In this document: positions 25,433-32,887 of the stretch, in pieces | Layout of the letters: each line of letters starts with the position of its first letter | Position numbering within the stretch: the stretch's first letter is position 1 | Assembly: GCA_964562985.1 (NCBI GenBank) | Contig: CAZLWE010000020.1 | Span: 1 to 51,413, forward strand | DNA: 51,413 nt | Source: SHLQ01 sp964562985 | GTDB lineage: Bacteria; Actinomycetota; Acidimicrobiia; Acidimicrobiales; SHLQ01 | Direction: 5' to 3' | The notes under the pieces: generated by a model | Seen by the model: the letters and a program-made list of their open reading frames with translations, nothing else | Database searches by the model: none | What the model was told of the DNA's origin: nothing | Translations under genes and position numbers: made by a program

Positions 25433-26344
25433 CTAACTGGAGGCCGCGTTACGGCGACGTCCGCCGCGGCGCCGAGCACCACCGGCGCCTCCGCCTGCGT
25501 TTGGGTCACGGTTCGCAGCGATCCACGCGGCGCAATTCTCGTCGTGGCCGTTGAGGACGTCGGCGGCCATAACGCACTTCTTCACCTCTTCGTGGAGCGG
25601 GCTCATAATGGCCGACGTCATCCCCGCCCCAATTGCCATAGAGAGGAAGTTGCCGGTGATGTGGTTCCGATTGGGAAGGCCGAAGCCGACGTTGGAGGCG
25701 CCGCAAGTGGTGTTCACTTTCAGTTCGTTTCGAAGACGTCCAACGAGTTCGAAGACCTGGCGGCCGGCGGTGCCCATCGCTCCGATCGGCATGACTAGGG
25801 GGTCGACGACCACGTCGGCGGACGCGATACCGAAGTCTGCTGCTCTGTTTATGATCTTCTTGGCCACCTCGAAACGAACGTTGGGGTCCTCGGAGATACC
25901 GGTTTCATCGTTGGAGATCGCGACGACCGCTGCTCCGTGCTTGGCGACAAACGGGAGTACTCGCTCAAGGACCTCCTCCTCGCCGGTCACCGAGTTGATC
26001 AGCGGCTTGCCTTCATACACCTCGATCGCCGCTTCGAGTGCTTCGACGATGGAGGAGTCGATAGCGATCGGCACGTCGGTAACGGCCTGAACCTCTTGGA
26101 TCGCCCGAACCAGGAGCGCCGGTTCGTCTGCGAGTGGGATACCGGCGTTCACGTCGAGCATCTGCGCCCCTGCCTCGACCTGCGCGATCGCATCGGCGAC
26201 GACACGGCTGAAGTCACCGTTCTTCATCTCTTCGGCGAGAAGTTTGCGGCCGGTGGGGTTGATGCGTTCGCCAATCATGACGAAAGGGCGGCCGAAGCCA
26301 ATGACGACCTCTTTGGTCGCCGAGCTGATGACGGTGTCGGTCAT
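25433..26344 (-). CDS. methyl-corrinoid:tetrahydrofolate methyltransferase
   Basis: A 303-residue pterin-binding TIM-barrel enzyme of the MtgA/MtvA/AcsE group. It would move the methyl group from the corrinoid protein to tetrahydrofolate. Visible motifs are GERINPTGRK, MLDVNAGIP, IDSSIVEAL, INSVTGEEE, ISNDETG and GASNVGFGLPNRN, the usual pterin pocket. The C-terminus ends in GGARRRGGRRRNAASS, a basic Arg/Gly tail outside the barrel. Its ATG overlaps the stop of the preceding small gene by 4 bp (ATGA). Methionine synthase is excluded by size, since no other domains are present. Confidence 0.92.
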   Translation of the reverse strand: MTDTVISSATKEVVIGFGRPFVMIGERINPTGRKLLAEEMKNGDFSRVVADAIAQVEAGAQMLDVNAGIPLADEPALLVRAIQEVQAVTDVPIAIDSSIVEALEAAIEVYEGKPLINSVTGEEEVLERVLPFVAKHGAAVVAISNDETGISEDPNVRFEVAKKIINRAADFGIASADVVVDPLVMPIGAMGTAGRQVFELVGRLRNELKVNTTCGASNVGFGLPNRNHITGNFLSMAIGAGMTSAIMSPLHEEVKKCVMAADVLNGHDENCAAWIAANRDPNAGGGAGGARRRGGRRRNAASS

Positions 26345-26709
26345 GACTGATCCTCGGTTGGTGAATCTGATGCTGCGCCAGATGGCGGAGTGAATCCGCC
26401 AGTGCGCACGTATTCGTTGAGAAGCTCTTTGGTGAATTCAGCCTCAATTCCGGCAACGAGTTCCGCCACCGCCTCATCGAGATCAACATCGGATTCGAGG
26501 GGATGAGATTCAGAGCCCATCTCGGCGATGTAGCCGTTGGCGTCCTTCTTGTCGGCGACCATCGCTGCCCGGTCGATCGCTTTCTGGAACCGGGGAGGCA
26601 GCTCCACTTGCACCTTCCGGTCGCCCATGGTTCCGTTAATCTGCGCGGGGATGTCGCGCCACTTGATGATCTTGAGCGCCGGACCGCCGCGCCGTCGACG
26701 CCCGCTCAC
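26341..26709 (-). CDS. 'virulence factor' family small protein
   Basis: A 122-residue protein resembling the family named virulence factor (PF13769 type) through IIKWRDIPAQI and the segment ELPPRFQKAIDRAAM. Despite the name, genes of this type occur in corrinoid methyltransferase clusters (from memory), and no enzymatic role is known to me. The start chosen is GTG 26709, which overlaps the stop of the DUF1638 gene by 4 bp (GTGA). The longer frame would intrude 90 bp into that gene. With this start the protein begins MSGRRRRGG, a third basic Arg/Gly tail in the operon. The C-terminus is acidic and disordered (SDSPTEDQS). Confidence 0.75.
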   Translation of the reverse strand: MSGRRRRGGPALKIIKWRDIPAQINGTMGDRKVQVELPPRFQKAIDRAAMVADKKDANGYIAEMGSESHPLESDVDLDEAVAELVAGIEAEFTKELLNEYVRTGGFTPPSGAASDSPTEDQS

Positions 26710-27326
26710 GCTGCCCGTACCTTCAGCAGTTGAGTCTCCAGTTCGCCGCGTCCGACGTTTAATTGGTCGAACGGGAGGTTCAGTCGGTTCGCGCATTGTC
26801 GTGCACTTTCGATCAGGTGAGGGGTGGGATCTTGAGCGATGTAGAGCAAACGGGTGTAGTTACCGAAGTACATCTCGAGTAGTTCGGGGTGCTCGGTCAG
26901 GCCGAGGGATCCAAAGATCAGGGCATCTTGGTGTTTGACGAGATAGTCGGTGAGGTAGAGCGTGCCGATCTCCCCCTCATGTTCTGCGAGGAACCGATCG
27001 ACGCCGGTAAAGAAGGCATAGCAATGGTCGCCGGGAAGTCGCTGCGCGTGCGGATACCGCTCGAGAAGGCGATCGAGTTGACCGCCCGTACCGCAGTCGC
27101 CGTAGCCGATCAGAATCGACTCGTACGAGGAGGCTCTCTCGACGAGGACTTCGTCGAGAGCAGGGACGATCTTTTCGGGTCGATTGTGAAACGTCGCAGG
27201 GAGGTACTCAAAGTCGACGTGCTCCCAGCCATTGGCGGCCGTGATGGCGCGAACTTCCGATGCGAGAGCGCCGCAACCGAGTACCAGGACACGGTTGGGC
27301 GAAGCCGGAGCAGCTTCAGGCGACAC
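26706..27326 (-). CDS. DUF1638 family protein
   Basis: A 206-residue protein of the DUF1638 family, whose function is unknown but whose genes sit beside methylamine-type corrinoid genes (from memory). The N-terminal strand VLVLGCGALASEV is followed by IGYGDCGTGGQLDRLL (Cys 78) and RLPGDHCYAFFTG (His 101, Cys 102). These conserved Cys/His residues could bind a metal or a corrinoid. The start is GTG 27326, with GGAG just upstream. It overlaps the corrinoid gene by 11 bp and is followed by a 4-bp overlap, so translation is coupled on both sides. A role in maturing or inserting the corrinoid is speculation. Confidence 0.8.
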   Translation of the reverse strand: MSPEAAPASPNRVLVLGCGALASEVRAITAANGWEHVDFEYLPATFHNRPEKIVPALDEVLVERASSYESILIGYGDCGTGGQLDRLLERYPHAQRLPGDHCYAFFTGVDRFLAEHEGEIGTLYLTDYLVKHQDALIFGSLGLTEHPELLEMYFGNYTRLLYIAQDPTPHLIESARQCANRLNLPFDQLNVGRGELETQLLKVRAA

Positions 27327-28011
27327 GCTTCTCCGCGACGAGTTTGCTCGCCGTTTCCGAAGCCACCGCAGCATCGCGGCAGTACGCGTTGGCGCCCACT
27401 GCCTCGCCGAACTCTTCGTTCAGGGGAGCGCCGCCGACCAAGATGATGTAGTCATCGCGCATGCCTCGCTCGGTGAGGGTGTCGATGACGACCTTCATGT
27501 AGGGCATTGTCGTTGTGAGCAGCGCCGACATGCCAAGAATGTCTGGCTTGTGCTCTTCAAGCGCTTCGATGTATTCGTCGACGTCGGTGTTGATTCCGAT
27601 ATCTATCACTTCAAAACCCGCGCCTTCCAGCATCATGGCGACCAGGTTTTTGCCAATGTCGTGAATGTCGCCCTTGACGGTGCCGATGACGACTTTCCCG
27701 ATTGGCTCCGCGCCGGTCTCGGCCAGAAGCGGCCGAAGAATCTCCATTCCGGCTTTCATGGAGTTTGCGGCCAGTAGTACTTCAGGCACGAACAAGATGC
27801 CGTCTCGGAAATCGATGCCGACGATACGCATCCCTTCGACGAGGGCATCGTTGAGTACTCGATCGGCGCTCCAGCCGCGTTCGAGCAGGATGTTCGTACC
27901 TTCGACGATTTCTTCGCCCAGACCGTCGTAGAGGTCGTCGTGCATCTGAGCGGTCAATTCATCATCGGGAAGTTCGGCCAGAACGATGTCGTCTTCTTCT
28001 TCGTCACTCAT
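27316..28011 (-). CDS. corrinoid (B12-binding) methyl-shuttle protein
   Basis: A 231-residue corrinoid protein of the MttC/MtgC type. After an N-terminal helical cap domain (about residues 20-95, with GWSADRVLNDALVEGM and VPEVLLAANSMKAG), the B12 domain carries D115-x-H117-x2-G120 in GTVKGDIHDIGKN, whose His is the lower cobalt ligand. GMSALLTTTMPYM and ILVGGAPLNEEF complete the Rossmann-like fold. It receives the methyl group from the MttB-type enzyme and gives it to the pterin enzyme. The first 34 residues contain 15 Asp/Glu and no Lys or Arg, opposite in charge to the basic tails of its partners. First gene of the operon; start ATG 28011 after GAAAGGG. Confidence 0.93.
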   Translation of the reverse strand: MSDEEEDDIVLAELPDDELTAQMHDDLYDGLGEEIVEGTNILLERGWSADRVLNDALVEGMRIVGIDFRDGILFVPEVLLAANSMKAGMEILRPLLAETGAEPIGKVVIGTVKGDIHDIGKNLVAMMLEGAGFEVIDIGINTDVDEYIEALEEHKPDILGMSALLTTTMPYMKVVIDTLTERGMRDDYIILVGGAPLNEEFGEAVGANAYCRDAAVASETASKLVAEKRVA

Positions 28012-28077
28012 GATTGGCCCTTTCGCTAACTGCGGGGACGTTGGGTTCGCTGTGACCTGCCTGCCCAAGTCGGGCAA

Positions 28078-28110
28078 TTCCACATCGTGGAACAGAACCA
28101 TATCATGGAA
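28078..28110. promoter_or_regulatory. paired TTCC-N7-GGAA operator, corrinoid operon
   Basis: Two palindromes in the divergent promoter region. Site A, TTCCACATCGTGGAA (28078-28092), has perfect 6-bp arms. Site B (28096-28110) has the core CCATATCATGG and ends GGAA. Their centres, 28085 and 28103, are 18 bp apart. The same arrangement occurs before the formate-THF ligase gene. The pair lies 67 bp from the corrinoid protein start and 60 bp from the GGDEF-EAL start. The form resembles IclR-family sites, but no IclR gene is in the window. Confidence 0.7.
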
Positions 28111-28169
28111 CAGCCGTGTCGCGGAAGTAGGAGACTCAACGGTTCGCTCCTTCTGCCGACTGAATTACG

Positions 28170-30152
28170 GTGAGTAAGGACGTGATGATCGCCGGGTTGG
28201 GCTCGGTATCGATTTCAGCATCTATCGCCGTCGGCCTCATACGATCTATCGGGGCTGGAGCGGCAGCGACGGTGGTGCTCTCCGCGTTGCTCGCCATGGC
28301 GCTGTTCGCGCTGATCTGGACGGTGCGATCTTCCCGCCGGGAACGGGCTCAGCTACGTGAACTCGAGGGGATCAATCGGTCAAAGGACGGCCACGGCCGC
28401 AATCATGAGGTCACGCCCGAAGAGGTCCTCGCCGCGAGGCGTCTTCGAGAAGATGAGTCGACGGTTCTGGCGATGATCGCCGAGGATCGCGAGATGGCCA
28501 CGGTCCTTGAGCGGATCACTGCGATGCTCGGAACCCAGTACCCGGGTAGCCGCTTTCGCATTGTGAACGACAGCGTTCTCGATCACGAGGTGGTCGATGG
28601 AGTGTGGCAGGTAATGCCGCGAACGAGCACGGCGATTGGTTGGGAGTTGCAGGCGGTCGTTGGTCCAAACGACACCCTCGAGCCCGATGTCATGACGATG
28701 GCGGCTGATCTTGCCCGCCTCACTCTGGACAAGGCTCAAAACCGGAACACCCTCCGCTATCACGCTGACCACGACGCACTTACGAGTCTGCTCAGCCGTC
28801 GAGCTGTTCTCGAGGTGCTCGACGGCGCGATTGCATCGGGTGAGAGCGTCGGGATTGTGTATTGCGACGTCGACGAGTTCAAGGAAGTGAACGACAGCCT
28901 CGGACATCAAGCTGGAGATGAGCTACTCATTGGTATCTCGCGTCGTTTGGGTGAAGCGGCGCAATCGGTGCCTTTCCACTGCCATGCTGGGCGAATCGGC
29001 GGGGACGAGTTTCTTCTTGTGGCTGTGGGAGCGACGATGTCTCAGGTCAAGACGCTTGTCGAACAGTTCTCCTTTGATATCCAGGCACCGTTCGGCCTGG
29101 ACTTGGCCAACATCGTCACGTCGCTATCGATCGGTGCTTCGTTTCATTCTCCAGGCGAGCAATCCGCAGCCGTCGACCGAACCGAGATCCTTCGGGAGGC
29201 AGACCTCGCCCTCTATCAGGTGAAGCGCTCCGGAAGAAACGGCTTTCGCTTCTTCGACGCAGAACTGCGGGCGATCGAGGAGGAGAACAAGCTACTCGAA
29301 GCAGATCTTCGACAGTCCATCAACAATCGCTCAGGTTTGTTCGCCGAGTACCAGCCACAGTTCAATCTGAACAAGCAACTTGTGGGATTTGAGGCGCTGG
29401 GACGATGGGACCGCCATGGCGTCGGGCCCGTTAGTCCGGCGGACTTCATCCCGATCGCTGTCGAACGAAACATGATGGCAGGCTTTGACCTCGAGCTCTT
29501 CCGCAGTGTTGCTGAAGCCCTTGGCCACCTCCGTCGCCAAGGGCAAAACCTTGGCAAAGTCTCCATCAACGTGTCGGCTGAACGCCTCGAAGATCCGGAC
29601 TTTGTAGGGACAACCCTTGACGCCCTACGACGTCGGGCCATCGACCCCAAGACGATTGTGCTGGAGATCACCGAGTCTTCGTTGCTCCAGGATCTCCGCG
29701 AGCGTGGTCGCCGGCTCGAGGAACTGCGGGCGTGGGGGATTCGAATTGCCATCGATGACTTTGGGACCGGCTATTCGTCGTTGTCGTATCTGCGCGAACT
29801 TCCAGTAGATATCGTCAAGCTGGATCGAGAGTTCGTAAGCGATATCGATTCATCCCCGATGAGCCAAGCGATCGTGCAAGCAATTCTGACCTTGTCGAAG
29901 TTGCTGGGCCTTGAGGTGGTCGCCGAGGGGATCGAACGTCAGTCGCAGATCGATGTCCTTTCGGATCTCGGGTGCGACATCTTCCAGGGCTTCCTCCTTG
30001 GTAAGCCACTTTCGCTCGACGATGCTCACCAGATGGCACAAAGGCAATGGCCTGCTGATCCCTTCCAGAGCGGCTATGACTGGCCTGAGGCTCCCCCGAA
30101 TGCTCGAGCGCTCGATTCGTTCCGTCAGCTTCCGACGTTCAAAACGCTCTGA
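28170..30152 (+). CDS. GGDEF-EAL cyclic-di-GMP protein
   Basis: A 660-residue membrane-anchored signalling protein. Two hydrophobic segments lie within residues 6-52 (ISASIAVGLIRSIGAGAA, then VVLSALLAMALFALIW). A degenerate GAF-like region of about residues 90-190 follows. The diguanylate cyclase motif GGDEF is intact at 277-281, without the RxxD inhibitory site. The phosphodiesterase domain has EAL at 408-410 and DDFGTGYSS starting at 529, plus AEGIER, so both activities could be functional. The start is GTG 28170; ATG 28185 is possible. Divergent from the corrinoid operon with a shared control region, and convergent with the metF-like gene (28-bp overlap). Confidence 0.9.
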   Translation: MSKDVMIAGLGSVSISASIAVGLIRSIGAGAAATVVLSALLAMALFALIWTVRSSRRERAQLRELEGINRSKDGHGRNHEVTPEEVLAARRLREDESTVLAMIAEDREMATVLERITAMLGTQYPGSRFRIVNDSVLDHEVVDGVWQVMPRTSTAIGWELQAVVGPNDTLEPDVMTMAADLARLTLDKAQNRNTLRYHADHDALTSLLSRRAVLEVLDGAIASGESVGIVYCDVDEFKEVNDSLGHQAGDELLIGISRRLGEAAQSVPFHCHAGRIGGDEFLLVAVGATMSQVKTLVEQFSFDIQAPFGLDLANIVTSLSIGASFHSPGEQSAAVDRTEILREADLALYQVKRSGRNGFRFFDAELRAIEEENKLLEADLRQSINNRSGLFAEYQPQFNLNKQLVGFEALGRWDRHGVGPVSPADFIPIAVERNMMAGFDLELFRSVAEALGHLRRQGQNLGKVSINVSAERLEDPDFVGTTLDALRRRAIDPKTIVLEITESSLLQDLRERGRRLEELRAWGIRIAIDDFGTGYSSLSYLRELPVDIVKLDREFVSDIDSSPMSQAIVQAILTLSKLLGLEVVAEGIERQSQIDVLSDLGCDIFQGFLLGKPLSLDDAHQMAQRQWPADPFQSGYDWPEAPPNARALDSFRQLPTFKTL

Positions 30153-31000
30153 CGCCAGGACTCGGTAGCTTCGACCTGGTTGAACGTAAAGACATGGAGC
30201 CCGGTGATTCCCAGCTGTTCGAGTGAAGGTGCGAGCGGTGACAGAATGTCGCCCGGGTCATAGGCGCCGGGGGCGAGAAGCTGCTTTACTGCGGCACGAT
30301 TCTTCTTCAGGAACCGAAGCGACGCTCCAACACCGAGACGCACGCCCATCGTCATCAGCTTTGCCTTATCGACCACGCCAGGAAGGCCGAGATGCACTGG
30401 AAGGTCTAACCCTGCAGCACGTTCCTCCCTCAGCCAACTCGCGATCAAGTCGGTGTCGAAGCACATCTGGGTTGAGGCCCAGCCGTTGACTCCGGCTTCC
30501 GCGAGCAGTGCCTGTTTCGCGTGCAATTGCTCGTGGCAGATCTCGCTCGGGATGATCGCGTGGCCATCGGGATAGGCCGTGACGCCGACGGTCGTCAATC
30601 CATGTTCCTGGTTGAACAAGTCGCGTAAGAACGCGTGAGCGCCCTCGTAGGGGCCGGCTGGTTCTTCTGCGTCGCCTGCGACGCAAAACATCGTTTCGTA
30701 GCCTTCGGTCTTTAGCCATGATGCGATCTTTGCGACGTGTTCTGGCCCTTCAACCAGGCGGGAAGCGATATGAGGAACGGGGCGATGACCTAAACGGGCG
30801 ATTCGATCAGCGAGCTCCATTGTGGTGTCGAGACCCTTGACCGGTGAGGCGGTTACCGATACGGGCGAGTTGGGTGGGAGGGCTTCAATCGCAGCGTCGA
30901 CGGACTTGAGCGGGATGAGCTCGAACACCATCGACTCGACGAGCTGGGCGTATGCGCTGCCCGGTGAGTCCTCGGCAGGAGTCTCGTTTTGTATTGTCAT
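30125..31000 (-). CDS. metF: methylenetetrahydrofolate reductase (MetF-like)
   Basis: A 291-residue flavin-dependent TIM-barrel protein. Visible family features are the early Glu in FELIPLKSVDAA, SVTASPVKGLDTTMELA, RPVPHIASRLV, the segment CVAGDAEEPAGPYEGA, and FNQVEATESWR at the end. It normally interconverts 5,10-methylene-THF and 5-methyl-THF. Next to a corrinoid demethylase it probably runs in the oxidative direction on methyl-THF, which is inference. The ATG at 31000 lies 11 bp after formate-THF ligase, so the two form an operon. A longer upstream frame runs into the ligase gene and is rejected. Confidence 0.87.
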   Translation of the reverse strand: MTIQNETPAEDSPGSAYAQLVESMVFELIPLKSVDAAIEALPPNSPVSVTASPVKGLDTTMELADRIARLGHRPVPHIASRLVEGPEHVAKIASWLKTEGYETMFCVAGDAEEPAGPYEGAHAFLRDLFNQEHGLTTVGVTAYPDGHAIIPSEICHEQLHAKQALLAEAGVNGWASTQMCFDTDLIASWLREERAAGLDLPVHLGLPGVVDKAKLMTMGVRLGVGASLRFLKKNRAAVKQLLAPGAYDPGDILSPLAPSLEQLGITGLHVFTFNQVEATESWRQSVLNVGS

Positions 31001-31011
31001 GGATGAGGCCC

Positions 31012-32709
31012 TTACGAGAGGTTGATGACGTTGCCGTCTGCATCGATATCGATCTTTTGTGCTGCAGGCGTTTTGCCGAGTCCCGGCATCGTGCGCATGT
31101 CGCCACAGATCGGATAGACGAATCCAGCACCAACACTGGCGCGGACTTCGCGGACCGGAAGCGTCCATCCCGTTGGTGCGCCCTTGAGCTTTGCGAACGC
31201 AGAAATCGAGAGGTGGGTCTTTGCGATGCAGACCGGGAGGTTGCCAAAGCCGTTGGCTTCGTAGTTGTCGATCTGCTTGGCAGCTGCGGGGGAAACATCG
31301 ATGCCGTCGGCACCGTAGACCTTCTTGGCGACGGTTTCGATCTTTTCGCGAATCGGCATGTCGTCTGGGTAGAGCACCTCGAAGGTGGACTCTTCCTCGG
31401 CCGCTTCGGAGATTGCGCCAGCGAGATCGGTTGCACCCTGGCCGCCGTCGGAGAAGTGGGTCGACACCGCGGCGCGAGCGCCGTATTCCTCGGCGATCTC
31501 ATGGATCGCGCTGATGTCTTCGTCGTGGTCGCCAGGAAACACGTTAATTGCAACGACGGGGGTTACGCCATGTACCTGCATGTTCTCCAGCTGCTTGCGA
31601 AGGTTGTCGCCACCCTGGTGGACTTCGTCGGGGTTCGCTTCGAGCAGGGCTGGCGGCAGGTCCTTGCCGGCGACGATCTTGTGGTTGCCGCTGTGGGCCT
31701 TCAGGCCACGCACGGTTGCCACGAGAACGGCAGCATCGGGAGCGATGCCAGAGTAGCGGCACTTGATATTGAAGAATCGCTCGGCGCCCATGTCGGCGCC
31801 GAAGCCCGCTTCCGTGAGGAGGTAGTCGGCGGTCTTGATACCGATTTGATCGGCAACGATCGAGCTGTTGCCAGTGGCGATGTTGCCGAATGGGCCGGTA
31901 TGGACGAGGGCAGCGGTTCCCTCCAGAGTTTGCATGAGGTTCGGTTTGATGGCCTCTTTGAGGATGACCGTCATCGAGCCGCCAGCGCCGATGTCATCGG
32001 CGGTCACTGGAGTGCCCTCCTTGGTGTAGCCAAGCACGATGCGGCCCATGCGAACCCGAAGGTCCTGGAGACTCGTGCAAAGCGCGAGGGCTGCCATAAC
32101 TTCCGAAGCCGCCGTGATGTCGAAGCCGGTTTCGCGGGGAACGCCATCGAGACGCCCACCGAGTCCGATGACCGCGTTTCGCAGGGCACGGTCGTTGACA
32201 TCGAGGACGCGGCGCCACGTGATGTTGTTGATATCTATGCCGGTTTCGTTGCCGTGATAGATGTGGGCGTCGAGCATCGCCGAGCAGAGGTTGTGTGCTG
32301 CGGTCACTGCGTGCATGTCGCCGGTCAGGTGCAGGTTGAACAGCTCCATTGGAACGACTTGGCTGTATCCGCCGCCTGCGGCTCCGCCCTTGATACCAAA
32401 GGTTGGGCCCATCGATGGTTGGCGGATTGCGATGGTCGCCGACTTGCCGATGTGTTGGAACGCCTGGCCAAGACCAACGGTCGTCGTGGTCTTGCCTTCG
32501 CCGAGGGGAGTAGGGGTGATCGCCGAGACGACGACGTACTTGGCGTCGGGGCGGTCGGACATCTTGGGGATCGCTTCGAGTTGGACCTTGGCCGCACCGA
32601 TTCCGTACGGCTCGAGATTCTCAAGCGGGATGCCAGCGTTCTCCGCAATCTCGGTTAACGGACGAAGTGTTGCCTCTTGTGCAATGTCGAGGTCGGACGG
32701 AAACGCCAT
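31012..32709 (-). CDS. fhs: formate-tetrahydrofolate ligase
   Basis: A 565-residue enzyme that interconverts 10-formyl-THF + ADP + phosphate with formate + THF + ATP. The P-loop is TPTPLGEGKTTTTVGLGQAF near residue 70. The family segments KGGAAGGGYSQVVPME and LTGDMHAVTAAHN follow. The C-terminus is VYPICGDMRTMPGLGKTP. Start ATG 32709 has a strong AAGGAGG 8 nt upstream. In this setting the reverse direction, conserving ATP while releasing formate, is likely. The paired TTCC-N7-GGAA operator 42 bp upstream ties it to the corrinoid operon. FolD, needed between MetF and this enzyme, is not in the window. Confidence 0.95.
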   Translation of the reverse strand: MAFPSDLDIAQEATLRPLTEIAENAGIPLENLEPYGIGAAKVQLEAIPKMSDRPDAKYVVVSAITPTPLGEGKTTTTVGLGQAFQHIGKSATIAIRQPSMGPTFGIKGGAAGGGYSQVVPMELFNLHLTGDMHAVTAAHNLCSAMLDAHIYHGNETGIDINNITWRRVLDVNDRALRNAVIGLGGRLDGVPRETGFDITAASEVMAALALCTSLQDLRVRMGRIVLGYTKEGTPVTADDIGAGGSMTVILKEAIKPNLMQTLEGTAALVHTGPFGNIATGNSSIVADQIGIKTADYLLTEAGFGADMGAERFFNIKCRYSGIAPDAAVLVATVRGLKAHSGNHKIVAGKDLPPALLEANPDEVHQGGDNLRKQLENMQVHGVTPVVAINVFPGDHDEDISAIHEIAEEYGARAAVSTHFSDGGQGATDLAGAISEAAEEESTFEVLYPDDMPIREKIETVAKKVYGADGIDVSPAAAKQIDNYEANGFGNLPVCIAKTHLSISAFAKLKGAPTGWTLPVREVRASVGAGFVYPICGDMRTMPGLGKTPAAQKIDIDADGNVINLS

Positions 32710-32751
32710 CGTTTCGCCTCCTTAGGTCGTGAATTCAGAAAGTGTAGTAGA

Positions 32752-32784
32752 TTCCGCATCGTGGAACCCATCCACAATGCGGAA
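32752..32784. promoter_or_regulatory. paired TTCC-N7-GGAA operator, fhs-metF operon
   Basis: Site C, TTCCGCATCGTGGAA (32752-32766), differs from site A of the corrinoid operon by one base of 15. Site D (32770-32784) reads TTCCGCATTGTGGA on the minus strand. The centres, 32759 and 32777, are 18 bp apart, exactly as in the first pair. Over 36 aligned bases the two regions agree at 27. The sites lie 42-75 bp upstream of the ligase start. Confidence 0.7.
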
Positions 32785-32887
32785 CAGGTTCTGCGGTTGC
32801 TTGGTGCTGACGCGCTGGCTACTGTTTCGGCCATGTTGTGCCGAGTACAGTGAGGCTAAATAGGCGCGGGTGGAAAGGTGTGTTGTC

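Noticed and set aside
30952..32658. 568-codon open frame on the plus strand opposite formate-THF ligase
   Set aside because: Its low-complexity product has no recognisable domain and lies entirely antisense to the well-conserved ligase gene.
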